From contig JBDXGZ010000026.1 in NCBI GenBank assembly GCA_039989855.1, forward strand, positions 128,331-192,330: a stretch of DNA of 64,000 bases, given 5' to 3'. Within the stretch, counting starts at the first letter, position 1. Every line of letters starts with the position of its first letter. The stretch comes from CALFVT01 sp039989855 (GTDB lineage: Bacteria > Pseudomonadota > Alphaproteobacteria > Caulobacterales > Maricaulaceae). The translations under genes were made by a program, and so were the position numbers. The notes under the pieces were generated by a model. That model had not been told where the DNA came from and searched no databases. It saw nothing but the letters and a program-made list of their open reading frames with translations. This document shows positions 50,925 through 59,955 of the stretch, in pieces.

Positions 50925-51542
50925 ATGATTAAGGGGGTTCTGATATGTTTTATCTTGTTCTTCGGGTTATTCCCCAAGGCTATGGCCTGTAGCTGGAAAC
51001 CGTTTGAGGGAACTGTTAGTGAATGGATGGACGATAAAATCGTTTTTTGGGGCCTGCCTTTAAAATCAGAATTTACTGGCGGTGATTTTCATAGTGTATC
51101 GACAAAAATTAAGGTCATTGAAACTCTAAAAGGTGAGCTACCAAAGGAAATTACTGTTAATCACAATATGTCTAGCGGGTCTTGTGCCGTTTTTTTTACT
51201 TTAGGTGACGTTGAGCTTGTTGTGCTTCCTGATTACGGAGGAAAGCATTATTCTACAGATTCATCCATAAAAGATAAGGTAAGCGAGTCGCTGATTTACG
51301 CTTACTTTTATAAACAAATGAATTTAGACGTTTCCGAATATCGCGGTTTTGGATTTTCTAATGATAGTTTAGACTGTGAGAAAGGCGACGAAGATGCCAC
51401 GGTTGAAGACGATATGTCTGACGCCTGTAAACATCGCTTAAGTGAAGATTTAAACAGAGCTTATTGGTATAAGAGCCGAGAGTTGTCACAAGAGCATAGA
51501 CCCAAAAAGAAGCGGTGGCGCTTCCCGTGGACCAAAGATTAA
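50925..51542 (+). CDS. Secreted protein of unknown function, NTR-like features
   Basis: 205 residues with a signal peptide ending KAMACSWK, so a Cys is near the mature N-terminus. The pattern CSWKPFEGTVSEW, KIVFWGLPLKSEF, TKIKVIETLKGELPKEITV and SSGSCAVFF recalls the netrin/TIMP-like (NTR) fold with an N-terminal Cys paired to an inner one. That resemblance is weak. The C-terminus is basic and Trp-rich (KKKRWRFPWTKD). More AT-rich than its neighbours, perhaps acquired. No operon partner. Confidence 0.6.
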   Translation: MIKGVLICFILFFGLFPKAMACSWKPFEGTVSEWMDDKIVFWGLPLKSEFTGGDFHSVSTKIKVIETLKGELPKEITVNHNMSSGSCAVFFTLGDVELVVLPDYGGKHYSTDSSIKDKVSESLIYAYFYKQMNLDVSEYRGFGFSNDSLDCEKGDEDATVEDDMSDACKHRLSEDLNRAYWYKSRELSQEHRPKKKRWRFPWTKD

Positions 51543-51632
51543 ACACCCATAAAATATTCTCTACTTCATATCCTTGTTGCAAACTCTAAATTGCGTTAAC
51601 CTTTTCCTATAAATAAAAATAGTGAGAGAATT

Positions 51633-52019
51633 ATGACACATGAATTAACAATGGTGGTCTATGCGGCCATTATCCTTTTTATTATGCTCGGCGTGCAGGC
51701 GGGCGTAGGGCTTTTAAATAACGGCCTGAAGTGGGGCAGCAGCCCACGAGATGTTCCTGCGAAAGATCATGTTTTGCATGGGCGTGCAACGCGTGCGGTT
51801 AAAAACCATATCGAAGCGCTTTGCATGTTTGTGCCGATTGTCCTCGTGCTTAACGCGGCAGGGATATCTAATGAGGCAACGATTTTGTGGACAAAGATAT
51901 TTGTTGGCGCACGGGTCGCTTATGCGGTGCTTTATTGGCTTGGGACGCCGTTGGCACGGACGCTTGTTTGGGCGCTGGGCCTTGTCGCGACTGTGATGCT
52001 ATTCGTTCAAGCCTTCTAG
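51633..52019 (+). CDS. MAPEG-family membrane protein
   Basis: 128 residues, four predicted spans. The MAPEG signature is seen in GRATRAVKNHIEALCMFVPI and ARVAYAVLYWLGTPLARTLV. These proteins bind glutathione or lipids; the role of bacterial ones is mostly unknown. It is convergent with truA. Confidence 0.9.
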   Translation: MTHELTMVVYAAIILFIMLGVQAGVGLLNNGLKWGSSPRDVPAKDHVLHGRATRAVKNHIEALCMFVPIVLVLNAAGISNEATILWTKIFVGARVAYAVLYWLGTPLARTLVWALGLVATVMLFVQAF

Positions 52020-52020
52020 C

Positions 52021-52767
52021 CTATTTAGGATAGACCACATCTAATAAATAAAGACCTTCCGCCGGGGCCACAGGGCCGCAGGCGGTACGGTCACGGGCCT
52101 CGAGGGCGGCTTTGACTTGGCCCTCATCCCAATAGCCTCGCCCCACTTCGGCGAGGCATCCCGCAAAGCTCCGCACTTGGCGGTGGAGGAATGAGCGGGC
52201 GCGGACGTAAATATGCACTTCTGTGTCGATGCGCTCCACAGTAATTTCATCAACGCTACGGATTGGACTTTTCGCTTGGCAGGCCGTGTCGCGAAAGGTG
52301 GTATAATCATGCTCTCCAATCAAGTCTTGCGCCGCGCGGTGCATGGCTCCGACATCGAGCTTCACAGGTATGCGCCAAACACGGCCACGGTCTAGGGCAA
52401 GGCGCGGGCGGCGGTCTAAAATACGGTAGACATAGCTGCGCTCAACCGCATCGAAACGGGCGTGAAATTCTGCGTCAACTTCTTCAGACTCTAAAATCGA
52501 AATCGGATTTTCCCCAAGATGAAAATTAAGCGCGTCGCGAACTTTGTCGGCACGTAGGTCTTTATCCAAATCCAGATGGGCCACCTGGCCGAGGGCATGA
52601 ACGCCCGAATCTGTCCGCCCCGCGCCCTGCACGGTCACAGCCGTCTCGCCGTTGATCTTGGCGGCGGCGTCTTGGAGCGCCCCCTGAACGCTCGGCCCAT
52701 GCTTTTGCACCTGCCACCCCATAAAAGGCTTGCCGTCATATTCGATGGTTAATTTATAGCGGGGCAT
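52021..52767 (-). CDS. truA: tRNA pseudouridine(38-40) synthase TruA
   Basis: 248 residues. The catalytic motif GAGRTDSGVHALGQ contains Asp53. N-terminal IEYDGKPFMGWQVQ and late RSFLHRQVRSFAGCL are typical. It modifies U38-U40 of the anticodon stem. Its ATG overlaps the fmt stop by one base. Confidence 0.96.
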   Translation of the reverse strand: MPRYKLTIEYDGKPFMGWQVQKHGPSVQGALQDAAAKINGETAVTVQGAGRTDSGVHALGQVAHLDLDKDLRADKVRDALNFHLGENPISILESEEVDAEFHARFDAVERSYVYRILDRRPRLALDRGRVWRIPVKLDVGAMHRAAQDLIGEHDYTTFRDTACQAKSPIRSVDEITVERIDTEVHIYVRARSFLHRQVRSFAGCLAEVGRGYWDEGQVKAALEARDRTACGPVAPAEGLYLLDVVYPK

Positions 52768-53684
52768 TACTCTAAAACCGTTCCGACATCCACCGCTGTG
52801 CCGCGCAAGAAATCCTCTGCGTTCATTTTGCCTTTACCCGCAGGTTGCACATCCGTGAGGCGCAGCGCGCCGTTCCCGCACGCAATGAGTAAATTATCAT
52901 CGAGGACTGTTCCTGCGGAACCAGACGCATCCTCAACCTTGGCCATATGAATTTTCACGCGTTTGCCGCCAAGCTCACACCAAGCGCCAGGGAAGGGGGC
53001 TAGGCCGCGAATGTGGTAATCGAGCTCTTGTGCGGAACGGCTCCAATCAAGCCGTGCCTCTGATTTGTCAATTTTACTTGCATAAGTCGCTTCGCCCGTT
53101 TGCGGCGTTGCCGTCAGGCCACCGCGCGAGAGGGCCGCAAGCACAGGCGACCAAAGTTGTGCCCCTTGTTGGGACAGGCGGTCATGCAGGCTTTGCGCCG
53201 TGTCATGCGGGTGAATAGGCTGGGTGGCGCTCATGACAATATCGCCCGTATCAAGGCCGCGCTCCATTTGCTGAATTTGCACGCCTGTCTCGCTATCGCC
53301 TGCCATGATCGCACGCTGAATGGGGGCCGCCCCGCGCCAACGAGGGAGCAGGGACGCGTGAAGGTTCAGACAACCAAGTTTGGGCGCGTTTAATGCTCTT
53401 ACGGGTAGGATTTGGCCGTAAGCGACAACGCAGGCCACGTCCGCACCGACCGCCTCAAGGCTATCAATGACAGAGGGTTTACGAAAGCTCTCAGGTGTTT
53501 CAACGGGAATGCCCATGATCTCGGCAAATTGGTGAACAGGGGATTTGGTCACAGATTTCCCGCGCCCCGCACGACGCGGCGGTTGGGTGTAAACCCGCAC
53601 GACCTCATATCCCGCGCTAATGATTTCAGACAAGGACGGTACGGCGAACTCGGGCGTTCCCATAAAAACAATGCGTAGGCTCAT
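52767..53684 (-). CDS. fmt: Methionyl-tRNA formyltransferase
   Basis: 305 residues. Motifs: FMGTPEFAVPSL at the start, PPRRAGRGKSVTKSPVHQFA, NLHASLLPRWRGAAPIQRAI (formyl-THF site with catalytic Asn/His) and GVQIQQMERGLDTGDI. The C-terminal OB-like domain binds the tRNA acceptor. It formylates the initiator Met-tRNA; def downstream in function lies next to it. Confidence 0.97.
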   Translation of the reverse strand: MSLRIVFMGTPEFAVPSLSEIISAGYEVVRVYTQPPRRAGRGKSVTKSPVHQFAEIMGIPVETPESFRKPSVIDSLEAVGADVACVVAYGQILPVRALNAPKLGCLNLHASLLPRWRGAAPIQRAIMAGDSETGVQIQQMERGLDTGDIVMSATQPIHPHDTAQSLHDRLSQQGAQLWSPVLAALSRGGLTATPQTGEATYASKIDKSEARLDWSRSAQELDYHIRGLAPFPGAWCELGGKRVKIHMAKVEDASGSAGTVLDDNLLIACGNGALRLTDVQPAGKGKMNAEDFLRGTAVDVGTVLE

Positions 53685-53760
53685 AAAGTAAAACTCCAGA
53701 CATAATCTCTGCGCCTGCCTTTAACGGGGCAGAGGGCGACCGTCTAGAGGGGGATTGAAA

Positions 53761-54279
53761 CTACCCCGCCGCGCGGAGCTTTTCACCTTTAAGGACTTTT
53801 TTAACGGCGCGGGCGCGTTTGAGGCGCGAGAGATAGTCAATGAAGACGACACCATTGAGGTGGTCCATTTCATGTTGGATACAGACCGCATAGAGATCTT
53901 CTGCCCACTCCGTGACGCGCTCGCCGTTGTAATCGAGATAAGTCAACTTCACCCGTTCGGGTCTTTCCACATCATCAAATACATAGGGGATAGACAGGCA
54001 GCCTTCTTGATAGGGCTTGGTATCTTCGACGGTCTCTAGAATTTCGGGATTGACAAAATAGCGCGGTTGTTTCGGCTCGCCCTCTTTGGCAAGGTCCATG
54101 ACGATCACATTAAGAGGTACACCGATTTGCACTGCGGCCAAGCCAATACCCGGCGCGTCATACATGGTTTCGAGCATATCGTCCATTAGGAGGCGGATTT
54201 CATCTGTAACCTCTGCCACAGGTTTGGATACCTGTTTGAGGATAGGATTGGGAACAGTTAAGATCGGTTTTATAGTCAT
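53761..54279 (-). CDS. def: Peptide deformylase
   Basis: 172 residues. The three metal motifs are complete: GIGLAAVQIG, EGCLSIP with the ligand Cys, and QHEMDHLNG with the HExxH-type site. It removes the formyl group from new proteins. Order def-fmt-truA in one direction is a common arrangement; the intergenic gap to fmt is 76 bp. Confidence 0.97.
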   Translation of the reverse strand: MTIKPILTVPNPILKQVSKPVAEVTDEIRLLMDDMLETMYDAPGIGLAAVQIGVPLNVIVMDLAKEGEPKQPRYFVNPEILETVEDTKPYQEGCLSIPYVFDDVERPERVKLTYLDYNGERVTEWAEDLYAVCIQHEMDHLNGVVFIDYLSRLKRARAVKKVLKGEKLRAAG

Positions 54280-54352
54280 GAAAACTAAATAGGCGCACCA
54301 ACCCGTGGGGTCAAGACGCGCCTGAGAATGAGGTTAAAATAATTAGGTGTAA

Positions 54353-54769
54353 TTAACCGAGGATATTATAACCTCTCCCCGCCATGCAGCGGTAGACAAT
54401 ATCAGATTTTTTGTTCTCGGAATTATAAGCTCCGTAACCCAAGCCGGCCGCACCGCCAATGGCGGCCCCTGCGAGCGCATTATTACCGCTAAAACTGTCG
54501 CGACGATAACGATTGTTTATCGTTCCGCCAGTTAAAGCCCCGATACCTGCGCCAACGACGGCGGCGAGTACAGTATCATTATCGGACCCCTTGTATTGGG
54601 ATGCGAGCGTTTGGCACTGCGCGAGATCAGCTTGTAATTGCGGGCTATCGGGAGCGTCAATGACAGGCACAACATTAGCTCCGCTCGTTGCACAGGCGGT
54701 CATTACTAATGCGAGAGTTGCCGTGACGGCAAGTTTGGTAACTTTAATCGGTGACTTAAAATATGTCAT
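54353..54769 (-). CDS. Glycine-zipper lipoprotein
   Basis: About 138 residues. The signal sequence ends in LVMTAC (lipobox). Two glycine-zipper helices, VVGAGIGALTGGTI and AGAAIGGAAGLGYGAY, follow; such motifs sit in membranes. A Cys pair (LAQCQTL and VYRCMAG) could form a disulfide. ATG 54769 has AAGGA 8 bases upstream and is preferred to ATG 54778. Possibly outer-membrane; function unknown. Confidence 0.85.
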   Translation of the reverse strand: MTYFKSPIKVTKLAVTATLALVMTACATSGANVVPVIDAPDSPQLQADLAQCQTLASQYKGSDNDTVLAAVVGAGIGALTGGTINNRYRRDSFSGNNALAGAAIGGAAGLGYGAYNSENKKSDIVYRCMAGRGYNILG

Positions 54770-54801
54770 AATGGACATCCTTATATAGCAATTTCAGCGT
54801 T

Positions 54802-54815
54802 ATGTATTCATACAT
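54802..54815. promoter_or_regulatory. 14-bp palindrome in the divergent promoter region
   Basis: ATGTATTCATACAT is a perfect inverted repeat, 33 bp upstream of the glycine-zipper lipoprotein gene and 200 bp upstream of the alginate lyase gene. It may be an operator for either. No regulator gene is adjacent. Confidence 0.3.
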
Positions 54816-55013
54816 CGCTTCAGATGCACATCCACCATATCAACGGATCTGCACATATATCTTATACTATAAAAGCTGAACCTAACATAAAACTTTGTTC
54901 ATATAGCAGTCAGGGCCTATGGATTAAGAAAGATATAGAAATGCACTACGGGCTTTTAATCGCGAATAGATCAAGGTATAAAGTCCATCTGCAGTTATTT
55001 AAGGATTAAAACC

Positions 55014-56123
55014 ATGCCAAATCGCCCCCTCTTTAATGTGAAGTATCCTGCATCTAAGAAGATATTGCTTTTAGGCTGTGCTGGTTTTGCAGCGGTAAGC
55101 TTTGCAGCTTTATCTATAACGCCAACGGCTTCGGCAGGATCGAAAGCGGTTCCTGCGGAAAACTTTGATCTCAGCCATTGGAATATCACGCTTCCTGTTG
55201 ATAAGAATAGAGACGGCAAAGTCGATAGTGTCTCTGTGAAGAAGCTTCAAAAATATTCTCATCCTGATTATTTTTATTTGGATGATAATGGCCATATGGT
55301 TTTTGCGGCACCTAACAAAGGTACGACAACGAAAAATACAAGTAATGTTCGGAGTGAACTTCGTTATATGAAGCGCGGAACGAATACGCGCATTAAAACC
55401 CATAGCGCGACCAATAATTTCACAGTTGCCGCGAACCCCAATGCGGCTAAATACGGCTCAATCGGGGGGCGTATGGACGCGACCCTTAAAGTTGATCATG
55501 TGTCAACCGAAGCGGGCAACCGTGAAAAAGCGACTGCCTACTCCGTCGTTGTTGGGCAAATTCACGCGGTGAAATATAAGAATACAAGCAGCGGTTTTGG
55601 TTACGGTAATGAGCCGATTAAAATTTATTATAAGAAACTCCCAGAGCATGAAACAGGATCCCTTTTCTGGACCTATGAGCTGAATCTGGCGAAAGATGAC
55701 CCGAAGCGTAAGGATATTGCTTATCCTGTCTTTGGCAATACGTGGAAAAATTTGAACGACCCGGGTGACAAAGGCATCGCATTGGGCGAAGAGTTTAGTT
55801 ACACGATTAATGTGTATAAAAATAACATGTTTCTAACCTTTACAAATGAACGTTTAGGCACAGAGACCTTTGTTAAAAGCCTTATCAGTCAACATGACGC
55901 TTATGGTGATATAAACCCTGATGCCAATAAATTTGGCTATGCGGTTGATTCAAACTATTTCAAAGCGGGCGTTTATAATCAGTGCAGCACTTCGACCAAA
56001 GGCGGGTTCTGGTCAAGCGCCTGTCCGGGTACGGGTGATTGGGAAACTGATAAAGCTAACGGCCATTATGCACAGGCGACTTTTTCAAAGCTTGTTGTTG
56101 GGCCCGCGACGCCGCAAGAATAA
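55014..56123 (+). CDS. Polysaccharide lyase family 7 alginate lyase
   Basis: 369 residues with a signal peptide ending PTASAGS. The three PL7 motifs are present: RSELRYM (residues about 113), VVGQIHA (QIH) and YFKAGVYNQC (YxKAGxYxQ), giving the catalytic Gln, His and Tyr plus substrate-binding Arg. It cuts alginate by beta-elimination outside the cytoplasm. The QIH form often goes with polyguluronate preference; not certain. The gene stands alone; no SusC/D, transporter or oligoalginate lyase genes are nearby. A marine lifestyle is suggested. Confidence 0.95.
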   Translation: MPNRPLFNVKYPASKKILLLGCAGFAAVSFAALSITPTASAGSKAVPAENFDLSHWNITLPVDKNRDGKVDSVSVKKLQKYSHPDYFYLDDNGHMVFAAPNKGTTTKNTSNVRSELRYMKRGTNTRIKTHSATNNFTVAANPNAAKYGSIGGRMDATLKVDHVSTEAGNREKATAYSVVVGQIHAVKYKNTSSGFGYGNEPIKIYYKKLPEHETGSLFWTYELNLAKDDPKRKDIAYPVFGNTWKNLNDPGDKGIALGEEFSYTINVYKNNMFLTFTNERLGTETFVKSLISQHDAYGDINPDANKFGYAVDSNYFKAGVYNQCSTSTKGGFWSSACPGTGDWETDKANGHYAQATFSKLVVGPATPQE

Positions 56124-56133
56124 GGCGATTGCC

Positions 56134-56829
56134 CTAACCCTCAGCGCTGCGGCGCTGATCCATGACGTCGACAAAGCTATGGTTGACGTCGCGGTGTTCG
56201 GCCTCATCGGCGCGAACGGCGATAATCACCTCTTTTAAGCGCGCATCTTTATCAAGCTGCCAATAATCAATCGCGATTTGCGGGGCGGGGACATTCTCTT
56301 GTTTCCCTGCTTCGACTTCTGCGAGATATTGCGTGTAACTAATCACCGCTTCTTCTTCGAAATACCCGACCACGCGGTGCGCCGTACGCGGAGCAAAAAG
56401 ATAGAGGAAGAAATAGGCATTATAGAAAATCAGCTGTACAATAACGATCAAGGCACGCTCGAACATATTGGGCTTCGCGATTTCAATAAAGGTCATCAGG
56501 TGCATACGCTCATTTTCGGCCTCATCCAATAATGTGCGTATCCAGCCCTCATCATCGCGCATTTTTCGTAGGGCCGTTAAGTGCTGCCACAATCCGCCGA
56601 CCATACCTGGCACAGCGGCGACAGTTTCTAGCACTACGGCGCGGTGACCATAGCGTTTGGCAAAAAACTTATCGGCAAAAAACCGCAAGACCCGCACAAA
56701 GCCGTATGCGATTTTATCACTGACGCTTTTTGGGGCGATATGAATATCGAGCGGCCTATCATAATCCACGTCGCGGGGACGGGGTTTAGGGTGGGTATGA
56801 TCTGTTGTTGTTTTGTCAGTTTGGGCCAC
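56134..56829 (-). CDS. aox: Alternative (cyanide-insensitive) ubiquinol oxidase
   Basis: 231 residues. The di-iron ligands of AOX are visible: Glu68 in LET, Glu107 and His110 in NERMH, Glu159 in EEEAV and Glu209 with His212 in RADEAEHRDVNH. It oxidises ubiquinol and reduces oxygen to water without pumping protons. The protein lacks the plant regulatory Cys region. It starts with GTG, but a perfect AGGAGG lies 5 bases upstream (56835-56840). Convergent with the alginate lyase gene. AOX occurs in scattered alphaproteobacteria. Confidence 0.95.
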   Translation of the reverse strand: MAQTDKTTTDHTHPKPRPRDVDYDRPLDIHIAPKSVSDKIAYGFVRVLRFFADKFFAKRYGHRAVVLETVAAVPGMVGGLWQHLTALRKMRDDEGWIRTLLDEAENERMHLMTFIEIAKPNMFERALIVIVQLIFYNAYFFLYLFAPRTAHRVVGYFEEEAVISYTQYLAEVEAGKQENVPAPQIAIDYWQLDKDARLKEVIIAVRADEAEHRDVNHSFVDVMDQRRSAEG

Positions 56830-56972
56830 GGATGCCTCCTCTTGCGCGGAACTCCAGTATTGATATAGATATAAGAAAGGTCGCTTCGTTTACGAGGGGA
56901 CCAAGCGCTGCATTGGGTGCGCATATGGTCGCAGCCTTAAAAGGCCTTGCGGAGATAGACTAGGAGCACATC

Positions 56973-57893
56973 ATGCTTGCAGATATTTTGATTTATTTTT
57001 GTCATGCCGCGGTGGTTGTGTTTAGCTGTTTGGCGCTCTTGTGGGTTATCAGTTTTGCGGCCAAAGACGCGAGCCTTGTCGATATTTTCTGGGGCTTCGG
57101 CTTTTTACTCGTTGCGGCTGTGTGTTTGTATCTTGCACCAGTCAACACGCCCTATCATCTCCTGCTCGCAGGCTTGCCGATTATCTGGGGGCTGCGGTTG
57201 ACGCTCTATTTGGCGAAGCGAAATTTAGGCCACGGAGAAGATGTACGTTATATCGCTATGCGTAAACGCGCTGAGAAAAAAGGCCTATCCGAGACCGCGT
57301 GGCGACTGCGCTCACTCCTGACGATTTACTTCGGCCAAGGGCTGTTGATCATGATTGTCAGCGCCCCCGTTTGGGTGGGAATGGCGTCGGGGTGGCTTAT
57401 TCCAGATGCGGTAATTGGCTTTGATCAAGCGGCGAGTGAAGGACAGGTGAGTGCGGAGCGTTTACAGCAAATACAATCTGAATTGCGCGAGCCTTTACCG
57501 ATTGGGTTCTTGTCTTTAATTGGCGCAGCTCTCTGGCTTATCGGCTTTCTCTTCGAAGCTATTGGCGATGCGCAACTCTCTCGCTTTATGAAACGTATGA
57601 AGGATTATAAAGGCGCCTATGAAGATAAGCCTGTCCTTGATACGGGCCTGTGGAAATATACGCGCCACCCGAACTATTTCGGCAATGCCTGCATGTGGTG
57701 GGGCATATGGCTCGTCGCCTGCCAAGCGCCTTGGGGGTGGGCAACGATTGTCGCACCTCTCATTATGACGTTACTTTTAGTGAAAGTCTCGGGCAAAGAT
57801 CTGCTCGAACGGAGTCTGAAAAAGCGTCCTGCCTATGCGGAGTATATGAAACGTACGAGTGGGTTTATTCCACGGCTGCCTAAGAAGGGATAA
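56973..57893 (+). CDS. DUF1295 (steroid 5-alpha-reductase-like) membrane protein
   Basis: 306 residues with about six spans. The DUF1295 hallmarks are SLVDIFWGFGFLLVA near the start and LWKYTRHPNYFGNACMWWGI near the end, the latter being the cofactor-binding region of isoprenylcysteine methyltransferase/5-alpha-reductase folds. Substrate unknown. AGGAG lies 6 bases before the ATG. Confidence 0.9.
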   Translation: MLADILIYFCHAAVVVFSCLALLWVISFAAKDASLVDIFWGFGFLLVAAVCLYLAPVNTPYHLLLAGLPIIWGLRLTLYLAKRNLGHGEDVRYIAMRKRAEKKGLSETAWRLRSLLTIYFGQGLLIMIVSAPVWVGMASGWLIPDAVIGFDQAASEGQVSAERLQQIQSELREPLPIGFLSLIGAALWLIGFLFEAIGDAQLSRFMKRMKDYKGAYEDKPVLDTGLWKYTRHPNYFGNACMWWGIWLVACQAPWGWATIVAPLIMTLLLVKVSGKDLLERSLKKRPAYAEYMKRTSGFIPRLPKKG

Positions 57894-57998
57894 ATTCACC
57901 CATCCCGTGACCGTAAACACGCCCCCCATGAATTGGGTATTGTAAGGTGCGGGATACCCCGCAACATTACCTGCGGGAAAATTAAACGGGGCAAGATT

Positions 57999-58475
57999 AT
58001 GAAAACAAATGTTATAGCGACTGGGATACTCGCTCTTTGCGCCATGATCTCAACGTCGGTGCTGCCGCAAACGACAGAGGCAAAACCGGGTAATTGCAAG
58101 GTTTATGCGCAAATGAGTGCTGAAACCGTCAAGAAAGATAGTCGCTTTAAAGGGCATGATAATATTGTACCGGCCTTGATGAAATTTGCCAATGCGCAAA
58201 CGGCGAAGATGAAAGCAGGCATGGCCGAAACGTATAAGCAGTCGAAAGCTTACGGCTGGGACAAGGCCAAGGTTGATAGCATGATGGAAGAAGGCGCCGC
58301 CTCCGTCCGAGCAAGTTTCTTTAGCTCGACTATGGATAAAAACAAACTCTATATGAATCATGTGCAAGCGGTTTATTCTTGCGGACAAGCGCAAACCACA
58401 CCCGCCGATTTAGGTCAGTCTATAGAATCTTTCACAACGGTCTTGCAAAAAATGGCCGAGATTGTTCGGTCTTAA
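57999..58475 (+). CDS. Secreted protein of unknown function
   Basis: About 158 residues with a signal peptide ending TTEAKPGN. The mature part is helical and Met/Lys-rich (ALMKFANAQTAKMKAGMAET), with two Cys (GNCKVY and VYSCGQ) that may pair. ATG 57999 is preferred to the longer frame from 57933. No family recognised. Downstream of DUF1295 by about 105 bp. Confidence 0.65.
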   Translation: MKTNVIATGILALCAMISTSVLPQTTEAKPGNCKVYAQMSAETVKKDSRFKGHDNIVPALMKFANAQTAKMKAGMAETYKQSKAYGWDKAKVDSMMEEGAASVRASFFSSTMDKNKLYMNHVQAVYSCGQAQTTPADLGQSIESFTTVLQKMAEIVRS

Positions 58476-58547
58476 AATAGAGGCGCAAGAAACAAAGACG
58501 TAAGAAAAAACGTCTGGGTATATTCTTTTTGAGGATGCCCTGTAAGG

Positions 58548-58772
58548 TCACCCATCCAACAATTCATTCTCCAGCCCCGCGGCGATTAAAAGCTCGCGGG
58601 CCTCGTCTTCATCCTCGTCAATAATCATCAAGCGTCGCTGCACGAGGGCGGTTGACCCGTCGAGAACGGATGCGTTCATATCAAACAAAAAGCTCTCAAT
58701 CTCGGCGTCTCGTAAAACGGCCTGCGCGAAAGTGATCGTCACAAGGTTCATGGTTCGAATAAGGCATATCAT
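58548..58772 (-). CDS. DUF2007 small protein (putative signal-transducing)
   Basis: 74 residues. The DUF2007 pattern is seen: LIRTMNLVTITFAQAVLRDA, then EIESFLFDMNAS and RRLMIIDEDEDEARELLIAA. The start at 58772 gives the full family N-terminus (M-x-x-LIRT). It probably folds like PII-related or ferredoxin-like domains; function unknown. Confidence 0.85.
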   Translation of the reverse strand: MICLIRTMNLVTITFAQAVLRDAEIESFLFDMNASVLDGSTALVQRRLMIIDEDEDEARELLIAAGLENELLDG

Positions 58773-58879
58773 GCTTGGTGATGTGGTGAGGGTTTAGCGG
58801 GTTACAAGGTGAGGGCAGTTATTATCCAACGGCTTATATCAATATTGTATATGTCGGCCGCCGTGTGTATTCAGATGAT

Positions 58880-59857
58880 ATGAAGTCGCATTTTACGTTT
58901 TACCTCATATTGAGCCTCATGGCGCTTGCTGTTTTAGGGTGTGCGCCGTCACCTGATAATAAAGTTGAGCAGCTTGCCCCTAAAAAAATAGCTTTAACCT
59001 ATGATGATGCCCCGCGAGGGAATGGCCCGATTTATACAGGGGCGGAGAGAACGCGCGCTCTTATTGATCAACTCAGCGAGGCACAGACAGGGCCTGTTGC
59101 GATATTTGTCACAACGCGCGGCTTGGACGAAGGCGAGGGGCGTGAACGGATTGCCGCCTATGCGCAAGCGGGGCACCTTATCGCAAACCATAGCGATAAA
59201 CATATGTGGGCGAGCCGTACGTCTGTTGAGGACTATACCGCAGATATCGACCGGGCTGAATTGAAGTTAAAAGAGTTTGAGAACCGCCGCCCTTGGTTTC
59301 GGTTTCCTTATTTGGATGAGGGCGGAATGGGGGAAGCTAATCGCGACGGGGTCAAACGCGATGCCTTGCGTGCGGCTTTAGAGGCGCGGGGCTTGATGAG
59401 TGGATATGTCACGATCGATACATATGATTGGCATTTACAGAGCCTTTGGACAGCGGCGAAACGCAAGGGCGTGGCCGTTGATATGCAACGCCTTTCGCAA
59501 CTCTATACGAATATGGTTTTGGATGCGGCCAATCATTATGACGCGTTCGGTCAAGAGGTGTTAGGTCGCCGTGCGCCGCAGGTTCTATTGCTACATGAAA
59601 ATGATCTGGCGGCTCACTTTACCCGAGATGCTGTGAAAGCGCTCAGGCAAGACGGGTGGCAGATTATCAGCCCAGATGAAGCCTTTGATGACCCAATCGC
59701 GACGCAGCTCCCCCGCACGCAATTTTCAGGCATGGGCCGTATATCTGCTCTGGCCGCTGATACCGGGCTAAGAGGGAGAGAGGTTTATTCTCACTGGTCG
59801 GCAAGTGAGGCGGAGATCGAAGCCCGTGCCGCTGCTATGGGCCTGTTTACTGATTAA
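58880..59857 (+). CDS. NodB-type polysaccharide deacetylase, lipoprotein
   Basis: About 325 residues. The signal sequence ends AVLGC (lipobox). Motif 1, TYDDAP, gives the catalytic and metal-binding Asp pair; motif 2, IANHSDKHMWASR, the two metal His; RPWFRFPYLDEG is motif 3. This is the carbohydrate esterase 4 fold that removes acetyl groups from glycans. A late LLLHEND is motif 5. Substrate unknown; it is not linked to a polysaccharide cluster. Confidence 0.88.
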   Translation: MKSHFTFYLILSLMALAVLGCAPSPDNKVEQLAPKKIALTYDDAPRGNGPIYTGAERTRALIDQLSEAQTGPVAIFVTTRGLDEGEGRERIAAYAQAGHLIANHSDKHMWASRTSVEDYTADIDRAELKLKEFENRRPWFRFPYLDEGGMGEANRDGVKRDALRAALEARGLMSGYVTIDTYDWHLQSLWTAAKRKGVAVDMQRLSQLYTNMVLDAANHYDAFGQEVLGRRAPQVLLLHENDLAAHFTRDAVKALRQDGWQIISPDEAFDDPIATQLPRTQFSGMGRISALAADTGLRGREVYSHWSASEAEIEARAAAMGLFTD

Positions 59858-59911
59858 TGGCTCACGGGCGTCGGTGATGATAGGCTTAAAGCGCTTCAAA
59901 TAAGTCGCAAA

Positions 59912-59951
59912 CTATTTAGGCTTGACTCTAATTAGATTCAAACCTAAATAG
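59912..59951. promoter_or_regulatory. 40-bp near-perfect palindrome, probable operator of the ArsR/SdpR gene
   Basis: Outer arms CTATTTAGG (59912-59920) and CCTAAATAG (59943-59951) surround TTGACTCTAATTAGATTCAA. The whole 40 bp is self-complementary except for two symmetric base pairs. It ends 4 bp before the start codon of the ArsR-family gene, so a bound dimer or pair of dimers would block transcription or translation initiation. Confidence 0.8.
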
Positions 59952-59955
59952 AATT

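Noticed and set aside
54824..55009. 61-codon frame upstream of the alginate lyase gene
   Set aside because: No ribosome binding site or motif; lies in an AT-rich leader.
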